A stretch of DNA of 61,431 nucleotides. Origin: Candidatus Treponema caballi (GTDB lineage: Bacteria > Spirochaetota > Spirochaetia > Treponematales > Treponemataceae). The notes under the pieces were generated by a model. That model was not told the origin of the DNA and searched no databases. It saw only the letters and a program-made list of their open reading frames with translations. Shown piece after piece: positions 31,155 through 38,885 of this stretch. The stretch spans positions 1 through 61,431 of the forward strand of contig JAGHRS010000037.1 in the NCBI GenBank assembly GCA_018066285.1, read 5' to 3'. The translations under genes were made by a program, and so were the position numbers. The stretch's first letter is position 1. Every line of letters starts with the position of its first letter.

Positions 31155-31988
31155 TCACGGTTCATACATATTGAGTGCATCTACATATATTGCCGTAATA
31201 GCCGTATCTTCATATTTTCTGCCCGGATATACATCGGTTATTTCAAATTCAAAGGCACAGCAACGAACGGGGAATTCTATGACCTGCATCTTTCCAGTAT
31301 CCTCAAGTTCAACATCACCTTCATAAACCAATGCTTTTTTGTTATCGTAACATTTTACATGAAATGTTTTTATACGCCCGTTATCAAAAAATAGTGATGG
31401 TTTATCAGGTGAGAAAAAACCGTTGATTATATAGAATCGTCTGGAACCGATTAATACTTCATTAGTCACAGATTCAAAAGCGATTTTTTCTCCAATACCA
31501 TTCCCGGGGGCTCCTTCCACCCAGGATAATAGAAGTTTGTCATTTCCGAAATTATCCGGCACATATTCAACGGTTTCACCCCGCAATAATTCCGTCAGAT
31601 ATGATGTAGCAGTACAATAGCAAACACTCCAGATCCATGGTTCATCAGTATGTCCTTTTATACGTGTTGCATCTATCTGCTGTTTTAAGTAATTGTCATA
31701 GAGAATGATGTGTTTCTCATCTGCAGAGAAAATGAATATTTCAGAACTATGATCTCCATAATCAACATCGGCTATGAGATATCCGTTTTCCTCTCTAAGA
31801 CTGTACTTCCCTTCAATATTGGTTACCGTGTAATCAAGGTTAATCTTTGTTATTTTATAAATACTGTCAGTAAATGAAAAAGTATAATCAAGTCCGTTCT
31901 GAAATCTTACTCCTTCAAATGGATATCCTTCTGCTGACAGCCTGAAAAACAGCAGTAAAGCAAAAAAGGGCAGAATTCTTCTTTTCAT
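31155..31988 (-). CDS. Exported protein with NADase-type glycan-binding domain, candidate immunity for cassette E
   Basis: 277 aa. Signal peptide RRILPFFALLLFFRLSA. The N-terminal 110 residues form a beta domain. Residues about 145-275 have the pattern SWVEGAPGNGIGEKIAFE, FYIINGFF and NGRIKTFHVKCYDNKKAL of the discoidin-like NADase-type glycan-binding domain, common in treponemal surface proteins. GGAGG precedes the ATG, which overlaps the tip stop by 4 bases (ATGA). A wall- or glycan-binding immunity protein suits a peptidoglycan-targeting tip. Confidence 0.72.
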   Translation of the reverse strand: MKRRILPFFALLLFFRLSAEGYPFEGVRFQNGLDYTFSFTDSIYKITKINLDYTVTNIEGKYSLREENGYLIADVDYGDHSSEIFIFSADEKHIILYDNYLKQQIDATRIKGHTDEPWIWSVCYCTATSYLTELLRGETVEYVPDNFGNDKLLLSWVEGAPGNGIGEKIAFESVTNEVLIGSRRFYIINGFFSPDKPSLFFDNGRIKTFHVKCYDNKKALVYEGDVELEDTGKMQVIEFPVRCCAFEFEITDVYPGRKYEDTAITAIYVDALNMYEP

Positions 31989-32614
31989 AAAGGTATATCC
32001 TCCTTGATCATTCCTTGTATTTTATCACCAGGTTGCACTCCCGCTTTTTCAAGAAATTCTGCAAAATCATCTGCCTGTGAATAATCATACATTGGACAAC
32101 CTGCTGAAGCCAAAGGAGTTACAACATCCTTGTTTACGTTATAATTTGAATGGAGCCGGTATGGATCTTCAAGGGAAGATGTTCTTCCTGTTGCATCTGT
32201 CTTTTTTCCGTTTTCAGTGTAGGTGTCTATGACATTGAATACAGGGCCGTAATACTGTGATCTTTCATTATTATATAGGAGTTGATCACTCGTCGTTTTG
32301 TTACCAAGATATTGCACAGTTACTGTACCTTGGAATGCTTTCAGCGTGTCTCCTTCGGGATATTTTGGTTCATCATTTTCAAAATAACTGATTACAGTTT
32401 GAGTTCCTTTGAGTGTGAAGGTTTCACCTGTTTCTGTATTCTTAAATACAATAGAATCCTGACCTCTGGCATCTCTTTGCAAATATGATCTTCTACTATC
32501 CTGTTCTCTATATACTACAAATGTAACATTTGAGTTCAAAGCATCCTGCTGATCACTTCCGGTCAGACACTGCAATCCCCACAAATCCCGGAGATTCACA
32601 GGGTCATTGTGCAC
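31985..32614 (-). CDS. Orphan Rhs tip, L,D-transpeptidase/DUF5675-like HxN...GC motif (cassette E)
   Basis: 209 codons from a GTG inside YVHNDPVNLRDLWGL. The linker is QCLTGSDQQ. The tip ends with YRLHSNYNVNKDVVTPLASAGCPMYDYSQADDF, a His followed about 20 residues later by S-x-G-C, as in YkuD-type transpeptidases and DUF5675. The probable substrate is peptidoglycan. The middle part (40-130) is beta-rich. Unlike most neighbours, the conserved CSASDS linker is replaced by QCLTGSD. Confidence 0.62.
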   Translation of the reverse strand: MHNDPVNLRDLWGLQCLTGSDQQDALNSNVTFVVYREQDSRRSYLQRDARGQDSIVFKNTETGETFTLKGTQTVISYFENDEPKYPEGDTLKAFQGTVTVQYLGNKTTSDQLLYNNERSQYYGPVFNVIDTYTENGKKTDATGRTSSLEDPYRLHSNYNVNKDVVTPLASAGCPMYDYSQADDFAEFLEKAGVQPGDKIQGMIKEDIPL

Positions 32615-32700
32615 GTACGCATACCAGTTTTGCGACGAAAACGGGCTGCTTTTTTATTCCTCCTTGTAGTTATGGTAAAATAAAAACATGCTTTTGTCAC

Positions 32701-33753
32701 TTAATAAAAGAGCAGTAACTCATTATCGTTGTTCAGCCCCCACGCCCAAAGGTTTCCATCGTTATCAACAGCGAAGCTGGTGAAATCACTTACAGCTACG
32801 TTAGCAATATTATCCATAATAAAAACTGGTCTGTTTTGTGGTTCAAAAAATCCATTTCCAATGAAACCAAATGAAGAGTAGTTTTCAAGTGAAGAACCAC
32901 CATCTCCACCACATGAATACACTTTCCCATCAAGAGTTAATATAAGCGTATGATAAACTGAGCTGGAGACCTCCTTTACATTTTCCATAACCATTGTTAT
33001 AGGGAAATTCATGTCACTATAACTACCAAGTCCGCCTCTTCCAAAGAATTCTCTGCCAAAACAAAATAATTTATTGTCTTTAGTGACAAACATATCTTCT
33101 GTTATTGAAATAACATCATCTGCTATTTTGGTTACACTGCCTTCTTCTGTTGAAACCCAAAGTTTTCCGTCGAGAGTAAGAATTTTTGTTGTTGAAAAAC
33201 CAGTATATACATCGAATATATCCTTCATTATAAGGACTGGTGTTTCAACTCGATTAGTATGCCCTAAACAGAGTTGGCCGTTTTGATTAATTCCATATCC
33301 CCAAAGTGTCTTATCTTTTTTTATATATAGGACATCACCACTGTCTCCCACAGAAACATGAAGAACCTCCGTATCAAGGATTTTTTGCCCTGTTATATTC
33401 GACAATACTAACTCACCAGTAACTTTAACAATGTATTCTCCCCCATAGTATTTTTTACATTCAATTACATTTTCATCAATTTGTTGGAAATAATTCCCAT
33501 ACGAATCAAAATTGGAACCATTTGGTATATCTATTTTACTACCACTTACCCAGAGACTATTGTCTTTTGTAATCACATATGTTGAATATTCTGATGGAAA
33601 TACTGACTTAACATTTGAAAAGACCTTCATTGGGGTGCTCAGACAAGTATCACTGCCATCTCCTAGTTGTAAGGCTGAAAGTGGTACATAAAATAATAGT
33701 AAAAGCAAAGCATAAATATTTTTTTTATTTGACAATAAATGTTGCAGGAGCAT
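32701..33753 (-). CDS. Exported RCC1-type beta-propeller, candidate immunity for cassette D
   Basis: 350 aa. Signal peptide NIYALLLLLFYVPLSA. Seven or so RCC1-like blades follow, with repeats such as DKTLWGYGINQNGQLCLGH, DNKLFCFGREFFGRGGLGS and GNLWAWGLNNDNELLLFY. It begins 29 bases inside the end of the cassette D frame and is preceded by GGAGG about 13 bases upstream, so it depends on the toxin reading frame. A second RCC1 protein with the same arrangement follows cassette C. RCC1 folds bind proteins; inhibition of the tip is inferred. Confidence 0.75.
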   Translation of the reverse strand: MLLQHLLSNKKNIYALLLLLFYVPLSALQLGDGSDTCLSTPMKVFSNVKSVFPSEYSTYVITKDNSLWVSGSKIDIPNGSNFDSYGNYFQQIDENVIECKKYYGGEYIVKVTGELVLSNITGQKILDTEVLHVSVGDSGDVLYIKKDKTLWGYGINQNGQLCLGHTNRVETPVLIMKDIFDVYTGFSTTKILTLDGKLWVSTEEGSVTKIADDVISITEDMFVTKDNKLFCFGREFFGRGGLGSYSDMNFPITMVMENVKEVSSSVYHTLILTLDGKVYSCGGDGGSSLENYSSFGFIGNGFFEPQNRPVFIMDNIANVAVSDFTSFAVDNDGNLWAWGLNNDNELLLFY

Positions 33754-35188
33754 TCCCTAAAGCCTCCATTGCTGAATCATAATTTTTCTGAGTTGGTGTT
33801 TTGCCAGTGGGCTGCCAATTATCATCATATCCCCCGTTTGACACATACTCATTATACTCTGCTGTTGTACATGTAATAGCAGCACACCCTTCAGTATAAG
33901 CAGTACTTTGGTTTGTATTAATGTTTCCTTCATGGAATGCATTGCCTGCTGAATCAAGAACATAATACCATTCTCCGTGACTTCCATTACTTAGAACAGG
34001 ATTGGAAGAATTTGATGTACTTGATTGATTAACAGAAGGATAGATTCCTTTTGGTATTGGAGAAGAAGAATTACTGCCAGATACTATTGGTACGGTAACA
34101 CCACTTGATATACCGGTATCAATGTAAGTGTTTTGACTGTATATTGTCGCACTGCCTATAATAGCTCCACTTGTATTTTTTTCAGAAGTCAGTGTAATTA
34201 CGACCAATGCTTGTGATACATCAGAATTCATTGCATAGTTACCATCGGATAATGTACGTATTGTTGTGTTGCCATATTCCTGTGTTGCTACAGGATAAAC
34301 GCAGTTAAATTGATCAGGATCAAGAGAAAAAGAAACTGGTGATAAATTTGAATTTGTTGTTTTATCACTCGCCGTCAATCCCCACAAATCGACGCAATTT
34401 GCAGGGTCGTTGTGCACGTACGCATACCAGTTGTTACCGTCACGAATCGGGTCTACTGTGGTAAAGCGTGCAATCTGCGGTGAGTAGTCACGGAAACCGT
34501 AGTTACTAAGTTCTGTAATACCATTCCAGGTCTTTCCTGTATAGGCAAACATAAGGCTGCTTTCTGCAAGTGTTCCGTTTGAACCATACAGGCTTCCAAA
34601 CACATCATAGCTTGTTTTGCCTGAGACTTCTCCTCTTGCATTGGTTGTCACCTTTACGCTGCCGAGCAGGTCTGTTGCAAAGTAGTTGGTCTCACTGTAC
34701 GTTGAGTAATAGCTTTCACGGGTTCCGAACAATCCGCTGTAGAATCCACCCCAGTTGTTCCAGAATGTTTCATGCGGTGAATAGACCAGGTCTTCCTCGT
34801 ATGTTGCTACAGCTTCTCCGTTTCCATACAGAGGATACAGGTTTTCTATGTCATAATATTCGGGGTCAGCTTCCTGACCGTTATTGCTGCCGTGTGCTCC
34901 TGCACCGAATCCCCACATACCGCCGAAGAACATATCAAATATCCAGTTTCCTGATGAATTGTACGTTGTATATGAGTTGAACGGGAAGCCGTAACCGTAA
35001 TTGAAACGTCCCTTGGCTACATCGGTACTTACGAAACGGCCGTTACTGTCTGCCGTTCCCTGCCGGAGCACTTCAAAGCTCATACCGTCATACAGGGTAC
35101 GCTCTGCGGTGTGTCCTTCTGTCTGGGTAAGGGTATTACTAAAATGGTAATTTGTCGCTATGTAAGTTTCGAAAATAGAATTATTCAC
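33725..35188 (-). CDS. Rhs core fragment with L,D-transpeptidase-like tip (cassette D)
   Basis: 487 codons. Residues 1-255 are the last part of an Rhs shell (ERTLYDGMSFEVLRQGTADS, FFGGMWGFGAGAHGSNNGQE, TNYFATDLLGSVKVTTNARG, YGFRDYSPQIARFTTVDPIR), ending at NWYAYVHNDPANCVDLWGL. The tip (270-487) contains FHEGNINTNQSTAYTEGCAA, the HxGN...EGC motif of DUF5675/YkuD-like enzymes, and ends PATFIVK. No ribosome site precedes the GTG start, which lies 13 bases after the RCC1 gene of cassette C. The N-terminal 2,000-odd residues of a normal Rhs protein are missing. Confidence 0.75.
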   Translation of the reverse strand: MNNSIFETYIATNYHFSNTLTQTEGHTAERTLYDGMSFEVLRQGTADSNGRFVSTDVAKGRFNYGYGFPFNSYTTYNSSGNWIFDMFFGGMWGFGAGAHGSNNGQEADPEYYDIENLYPLYGNGEAVATYEEDLVYSPHETFWNNWGGFYSGLFGTRESYYSTYSETNYFATDLLGSVKVTTNARGEVSGKTSYDVFGSLYGSNGTLAESSLMFAYTGKTWNGITELSNYGFRDYSPQIARFTTVDPIRDGNNWYAYVHNDPANCVDLWGLTASDKTTNSNLSPVSFSLDPDQFNCVYPVATQEYGNTTIRTLSDGNYAMNSDVSQALVVITLTSEKNTSGAIIGSATIYSQNTYIDTGISSGVTVPIVSGSNSSSPIPKGIYPSVNQSSTSNSSNPVLSNGSHGEWYYVLDSAGNAFHEGNINTNQSTAYTEGCAAITCTTAEYNEYVSNGGYDDNWQPTGKTPTQKNYDSAMEALGNAPATFIVK

Positions 35189-35201
35189 TATGCTTTATCA
35201 C

Positions 35202-36311
35202 TTAATAAAATAGTAAATCAGATGTATTGTTATTCAATCCCCATGCCCATAGGTTGCCATTGTTATCAATAGCAAAACTGGAATAATCAGAGGTAGTAAT
35301 GAAATCAATATTATCCATTATGTACTTTGGTTCCAGCGATGGTTCTCCTGTTCCATCTCCGATGAATCCAAATGTCGATAAATAAGTATCTAAGATTTTA
35401 CAGTTACCACCACAAGAATAAAGTTTCCCATCATTTGAAAGAATGAGAGAATGATAAACAGACATATCAACATCATTTACATTCCTCATAATTATATTAG
35501 GAACTGATGTAGAAATTGATGGATTTAACCCGTATTCACCAAAAAAACCTGAATTATCTGTTACTAATGTACCATCATCCAATATTTTGAAGGAATTACA
35601 TGTCTTTTTTAATGGCAAAGAACACATTTGAATTTTTCCTATAGATAAATCTACAAACATAATCAAACCGTTGGTTTTTCGGTAAAAAAGATGAGTTGTA
35701 GAAAGAATATCTGTAACATCTGAATCGATTTTAATAGGGGTTGGATGTGGCTTTTTTTCAAAATCACCTAATTCTCCAAAACTATTCATTCCTAAACCAA
35801 ATAGGGAGCTGTCTTGCTTAATATAAAAATAATTTCCAAAATAGGTTGAATGATCTGGAAAAGAGAATATTTTACTAACTTCGCTATCAATTTTTTCTGG
35901 GGTTAGTATATTTTCATACGTACATTCATATGATATCAAACCATTTTTACTTGTCGTTAAAATTAATCCTGTAATAAATAAATCCCCATTTTTTCGAAGT
36001 ATCAACGCTGTTTTTTCACCTAACGCAATATCGCTTATATCATTATGTACTTTTATGAAAATATTGGTACTTTCTGTCTGTCCGTTGCCAAATTTTCCAT
36101 TATTTTCTCCTGATACCCACAAAGATCCATCTTTTTTTATAACCATTGTGGTATATCCGCAAGAAACAACTTTTTTTACATCCGTTAATACTATCTCTGG
36201 AACCAATAGATTATTATCATTACCATTTCCCAATTGAAATGAATATAAGGGGATTGAAAAGGATAAAAGAAAACAGATAATCAAGATTTTACCTGACAAT
36301 GATTGTAGCAT
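35202..36311 (-). CDS. Exported RCC1-type beta-propeller, candidate immunity for cassette C
   Basis: 369 aa. Signal peptide GKILIICFLLSFSIPLYS. RCC1-like repeats include GSLWVSGENNGKFGNGQTES, LFGLGMNSFGELG and GNLWAWGLNNNTSDLLFY. It starts 23 bases inside the tip frame with GGAG six bases before the ATG. Its N- and C-termini align with the RCC1 protein of cassette D while the blades diverge, as expected for immunity proteins tracking diverging toxins. Most blades lack the full GxxxxGQLG consensus. Confidence 0.75.
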   Translation of the reverse strand: MLQSLSGKILIICFLLSFSIPLYSFQLGNGNDNNLLVPEIVLTDVKKVVSCGYTTMVIKKDGSLWVSGENNGKFGNGQTESTNIFIKVHNDISDIALGEKTALILRKNGDLFITGLILTTSKNGLISYECTYENILTPEKIDSEVSKIFSFPDHSTYFGNYFYIKQDSSLFGLGMNSFGELGDFEKKPHPTPIKIDSDVTDILSTTHLFYRKTNGLIMFVDLSIGKIQMCSLPLKKTCNSFKILDDGTLVTDNSGFFGEYGLNPSISTSVPNIIMRNVNDVDMSVYHSLILSNDGKLYSCGGNCKILDTYLSTFGFIGDGTGEPSLEPKYIMDNIDFITTSDYSSFAIDNNGNLWAWGLNNNTSDLLFY

Positions 36312-36975
36312 TTGTGGCTCCTTGTATTCTTTGCATTTGAGTATTGTTTTGTTCAGGTGTTATTCCTGAAGTGATTTGTGAAGTTGTTATGGCAAGACAT
36401 CCCTCTGTATATGAATTAGTAACGTCGGATCTGTTATTTCCTTGATGTACTAAATATCCTTCAAGTCCAGGTAATCTCATAATCGTTGATGTTGTAATTA
36501 TTGTGCCTCCATTAACTGTAATAGTGTGATTTCCATGATTTTCATCTTTTAATACACTGTTTCCAGTTGTATCTGATGATTCCCTCTTTACATCAAAATA
36601 AACACCTGTTGGGCATGGATCAAACTTTTGAGTATTACCATTGGAATCAGTAAAGTTCGCTCCAGATACAAATGGAGCCGTATACACAGGATGATTTACA
36701 TCTGTTTGTATTAATTCAGATGGCTTATATACTTCAACTATTCCGGTTTGTGCTCCTTTGTTATTTGTTTCACCACTATAAGTATAAACATATAGTGTTG
36801 TTGGCTCTGGAGTTTTAACAACGATAGTACCATTAGTTAATATTGTTACAGAAGAATTATCTGAGTTGTATTGCTTTTCGACTTTTTCATACAATTGTTG
36901 ATAATTAGTTGAATCAGAATCACTTTCTGAGCACAGTCCCCACAAATCTCTCAGATTCACAGGGTCGTTATGCAC
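36289..36975 (-). CDS. Orphan Rhs tip, DUF5675/L,D-transpeptidase-like (cassette C)
   Basis: 228 codons from a GTG inside YVHNDPVNLRDLWGLCSESDS. The tip contains PTGVYFDVKRESSDTTGNSV, then GYLVHQGNNRSDVTNSYTEG followed by CLAITTSQ, an HxGN...EGC catalytic pattern, and ends TNATIIVR. It aligns with the cassette D tip around the motif and at the C-terminus. Substrate probably peptidoglycan cross-links or stem peptides. A cassette-front repeat (37005-37031) precedes it; no start codon with ribosome site is visible. Confidence 0.68.
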   Translation of the reverse strand: MHNDPVNLRDLWGLCSESDSDSTNYQQLYEKVEKQYNSDNSSVTILTNGTIVVKTPEPTTLYVYTYSGETNNKGAQTGIVEVYKPSELIQTDVNHPVYTAPFVSGANFTDSNGNTQKFDPCPTGVYFDVKRESSDTTGNSVLKDENHGNHTITVNGGTIITTSTIMRLPGLEGYLVHQGNNRSDVTNSYTEGCLAITTSQITSGITPEQNNTQMQRIQGATNATIIVR

Positions 36976-37004
36976 GTACGCGTACCAGTTTTGCGACGCA
37001 ATTT

Positions 37005-37031
37005 ACTGGGTACATGGATAGTATAGCATGG
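37005..37031 (-). repeat. Cassette-front repeat, copy 2 (promoter-like)
   Basis: CCATGCTATAC on the minus strand, then a GTACCCAGTAAATTGCG-like stretch leading into CGTCGCAAAACTGGTACGC at the cassette C junction. TGCTATACT is a good extended -10. Confidence 0.6.
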
Positions 37032-37065
37032 AATTATAAAACTGAAAAATCCTGTTAACTTTTGC

Positions 37066-37833
37066 TTAATCTATGATAGTCAGAGTCTCAAGCACCATGT
37101 CATAGGTTTCCCTTAATGTTCTTAGTTTTGAAGGAAGGTTAACATAGTCATCACTCATGAACCGGTAGTAAAACTCAACCCGGCTTTCTTCGTCTTTCCA
37201 GTATATGTCACCCTTTTCATCTGTTCTGAACAAATCTGGATAGATATCGGGAACAAGAACAAGATCAGAAAAATTCAGCCAAAGCCCTATGTTTACTATC
37301 CTGTTATCAACAATCAGCCAGATATCACAGCTGAATGGGTTTGCAATTGGGGCTGAATTAATTCTATATTTCGTCGTTGACGTCCAATAATGACTTTCAC
37401 CAATCGGAACACCATCATAGAAAAGTTTAGTATATGATTCATCATAAAAAGATTCATGATAAACCTTTTTATGATACGCATCGTAATAATAATTTCCTTC
37501 AAGAGAGTATGTCCCGCTTTGGCTGAAATCGTTATTCCTTATCATTTCAAGTATATGTTCTTCTTTGATGACATAGCCATCATTAGCTAAAACTTCAGTC
37601 AAAAGTGGCGAAAAACCAAGATTATGCAAATCTTCTGGTTCATCATTCGTATACTCAAGTTTATGTATATAAATCTTCTGAGTATCCCATTTTTCTATGG
37701 CAATTAAATCGCTGTCTGGAACATAAAAAGTCAGATGTCCGTCTGCCATCGTAATTTTCTGTTGGGCAGATATTCCAGATATCAAAAATAAAATGAGAAA
37801 TATAATACTTATCTTTTTTTTACTGTTCTTCAT
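37066..37833 (-). CDS. Exported protein, candidate immunity for cassette B
   Basis: 255 aa, no family recognised. Signal peptide KKISIIFLILFLISGISA. The mature part is rich in Tyr/Asp/Glu and beta-patterned (GHLTFYVPDSDLIAIEKWDT, GTYSLEGNYYYDAYHKKVY). It starts 14 bases inside the tip frame with GAGG upstream. Position and coupling, not sequence, suggest an immunity role in the periplasm or at the membrane. Confidence 0.65.
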   Translation of the reverse strand: MKNSKKKISIIFLILFLISGISAQQKITMADGHLTFYVPDSDLIAIEKWDTQKIYIHKLEYTNDEPEDLHNLGFSPLLTEVLANDGYVIKEEHILEMIRNNDFSQSGTYSLEGNYYYDAYHKKVYHESFYDESYTKLFYDGVPIGESHYWTSTTKYRINSAPIANPFSCDIWLIVDNRIVNIGLWLNFSDLVLVPDIYPDLFRTDEKGDIYWKDEESRVEFYYRFMSDDYVNLPSKLRTLRETYDMVLETLTIID

Positions 37834-38425
37834 AGTTAAATTGCCTCGTTTCCCTTCCTGACTGTAATGGTCTGAATTTTGCAGGTTTGTCAGCTGTAAT
37901 ACCTACAGCATCCGAAACCCAATATTCTTCCTGCGCACTGTCAGGATTAAATACTTCTAACGCTTTAATGGCATTTCCTGCATTTCCAGGAACTTGTCCT
38001 GTCACTAAAACAAAATGTTCCGCCTTATCAAGGTTATCTGTTGATGTATATGCCAGAATGGTATAGTCACGACTTTTGGTTGCATCTTCTGTATAATCGG
38101 TAAATGTGCCTGTAAGTCCTACTGACTGTGCCATGGTGTTCGCAGCTTTTGTCCAGTTATTAACGGTTGCATCATTACCAGCTACAGAACCATTATTTAT
38201 AGCTTCCTGTATAGCATTTTGTGCCTGATCAAAACTAAGTTTTTCACCAGTAGACTCTGTATACTGGGTTGATACCATGTTTACTATTGATGTAGTTGCA
38301 CAAGCAGAGTCATTAAAACCAAGAGCAAACTGTGTCCAATCATGCTGTCCAAACATGGCAGCCTGACTGTCACTTGCAGAGCACAAACCCCACAAATCTC
38401 GCAAATTCACGGGGTCATTGTGCAC
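37820..38425 (-). CDS. Orphan Rhs tip, papain-like (C39-type) peptidase fold (cassette B)
   Basis: 201 codons from a GTG inside YVHNDPVNLRDLWGLCSASDSQAA. The tip has FNDSACATTSIVNM (candidate catalytic Cys about 43) and AEHFVLVTGQV (candidate His about 138), the Cys-then-His order and local context of C39/papain-like peptidases, with a downstream Asp/Asn in LEVFNPDSA. It may cut peptides in the target envelope or process the Rhs protein. Its first nine post-junction residues are identical to those of cassette F. Confidence 0.65.
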   Translation of the reverse strand: MHNDPVNLRDLWGLCSASDSQAAMFGQHDWTQFALGFNDSACATTSIVNMVSTQYTESTGEKLSFDQAQNAIQEAINNGSVAGNDATVNNWTKAANTMAQSVGLTGTFTDYTEDATKSRDYTILAYTSTDNLDKAEHFVLVTGQVPGNAGNAIKALEVFNPDSAQEEYWVSDAVGITADKPAKFRPLQSGRETRQFNYEEQ

Positions 38426-38428
38426 GTA

Positions 38429-38486
38429 CGCGTACGTCGCAAGACCTGAAGGTCTTACTTATGCAGTTTTGCGACGCAAAACTGCA
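38429..38486. repeat. Nested palindromes at the cassette B junction
   Basis: Within 60 bases: GTACGCGTAC of the YAYV codons, AAGACCT-GA-AGGTCTT (38441-38456) and a 25-base palindrome with 12-bp arms, TGCAGTTTTGCG / CGCAAAACTGCA (38462-38486). The last arm duplicates the CGCAAAACTGG stretch found at the fronts of cassettes C and E, so it looks like an inverted duplication formed during recombination. Confidence 0.7.
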
Positions 38487-38504
38487 CGGACTTATCCGCA
38501 ATGT

Positions 38505-38531
38505 ACTGGTTACACGGGTAGTATAGCATGG
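38505..38531 (-). repeat. Cassette-front repeat, copy 3 (promoter-like)
   Basis: CCATGCTATACTACCC then a GTAACCAGTACATTGCGG-like stretch on the minus strand, in front of cassette B. Same element as at 25901 and 37005. Confidence 0.6.
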
Positions 38532-38570
38532 AAAAGAATTTCTGCGCGAACTTAATACTACTTACATAGT

Positions 38571-38870
38571 TTAGGTTTCTTTTTCTTTCTTTTCTTTAAC
38601 AAACGATTGTCCGCAATATGGGCACTTTTTAGGGAAAAGGAAGAAAAACTTTTCTTCACCGTTCATTATTGCATACCGGTTACCAACCATCTTTTTGCAA
38701 TTAGGACATTTCTGTAATAATGCAAGCAGTATTGCAAAAAATAGAATTACAAAAAGAAATATAAAGGCAAAATACTCTTTTACTTGTTCTAATTTTAATG
38801 ACAAAGGTCCTATTGCTATTGTGCACAAAAGAAAAAGGAATTTTATAATGATTATTTTATTTCTCAACAT
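38571..38870 (-). CDS. Two-helix membrane protein with zinc ribbon, candidate immunity for cassette A
   Basis: 99 aa. AAAGGAGTATTT precedes the ATG. Two membrane helices (about 5-24 and 32-51, for example FAFIFLFVILFFAILLALL) are followed by a cytoplasmic zinc ribbon CPNC...CPYC. It lies 15 bases after the cassette A frame. Small membrane proteins are usual immunity factors for membrane-acting toxins, which suits the glycine-rich tip of cassette A. Family not recognised. Confidence 0.65.
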   Translation of the reverse strand: MLRNKIIIIKFLFLLCTIAIGPLSLKLEQVKEYFAFIFLFVILFFAILLALLQKCPNCKKMVGNRYAIMNGEEKFFFLFPKKCPYCGQSFVKEKKEKET

Positions 38871-38885
38871 AAATACTCCTTTTAT

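Noticed and set aside
25901-38531. Repeated junctions and fronts as a CRISPR array
   Set aside because: Repeats are kilobases apart and coding; no regular short repeat-spacer structure anywhere in the window.
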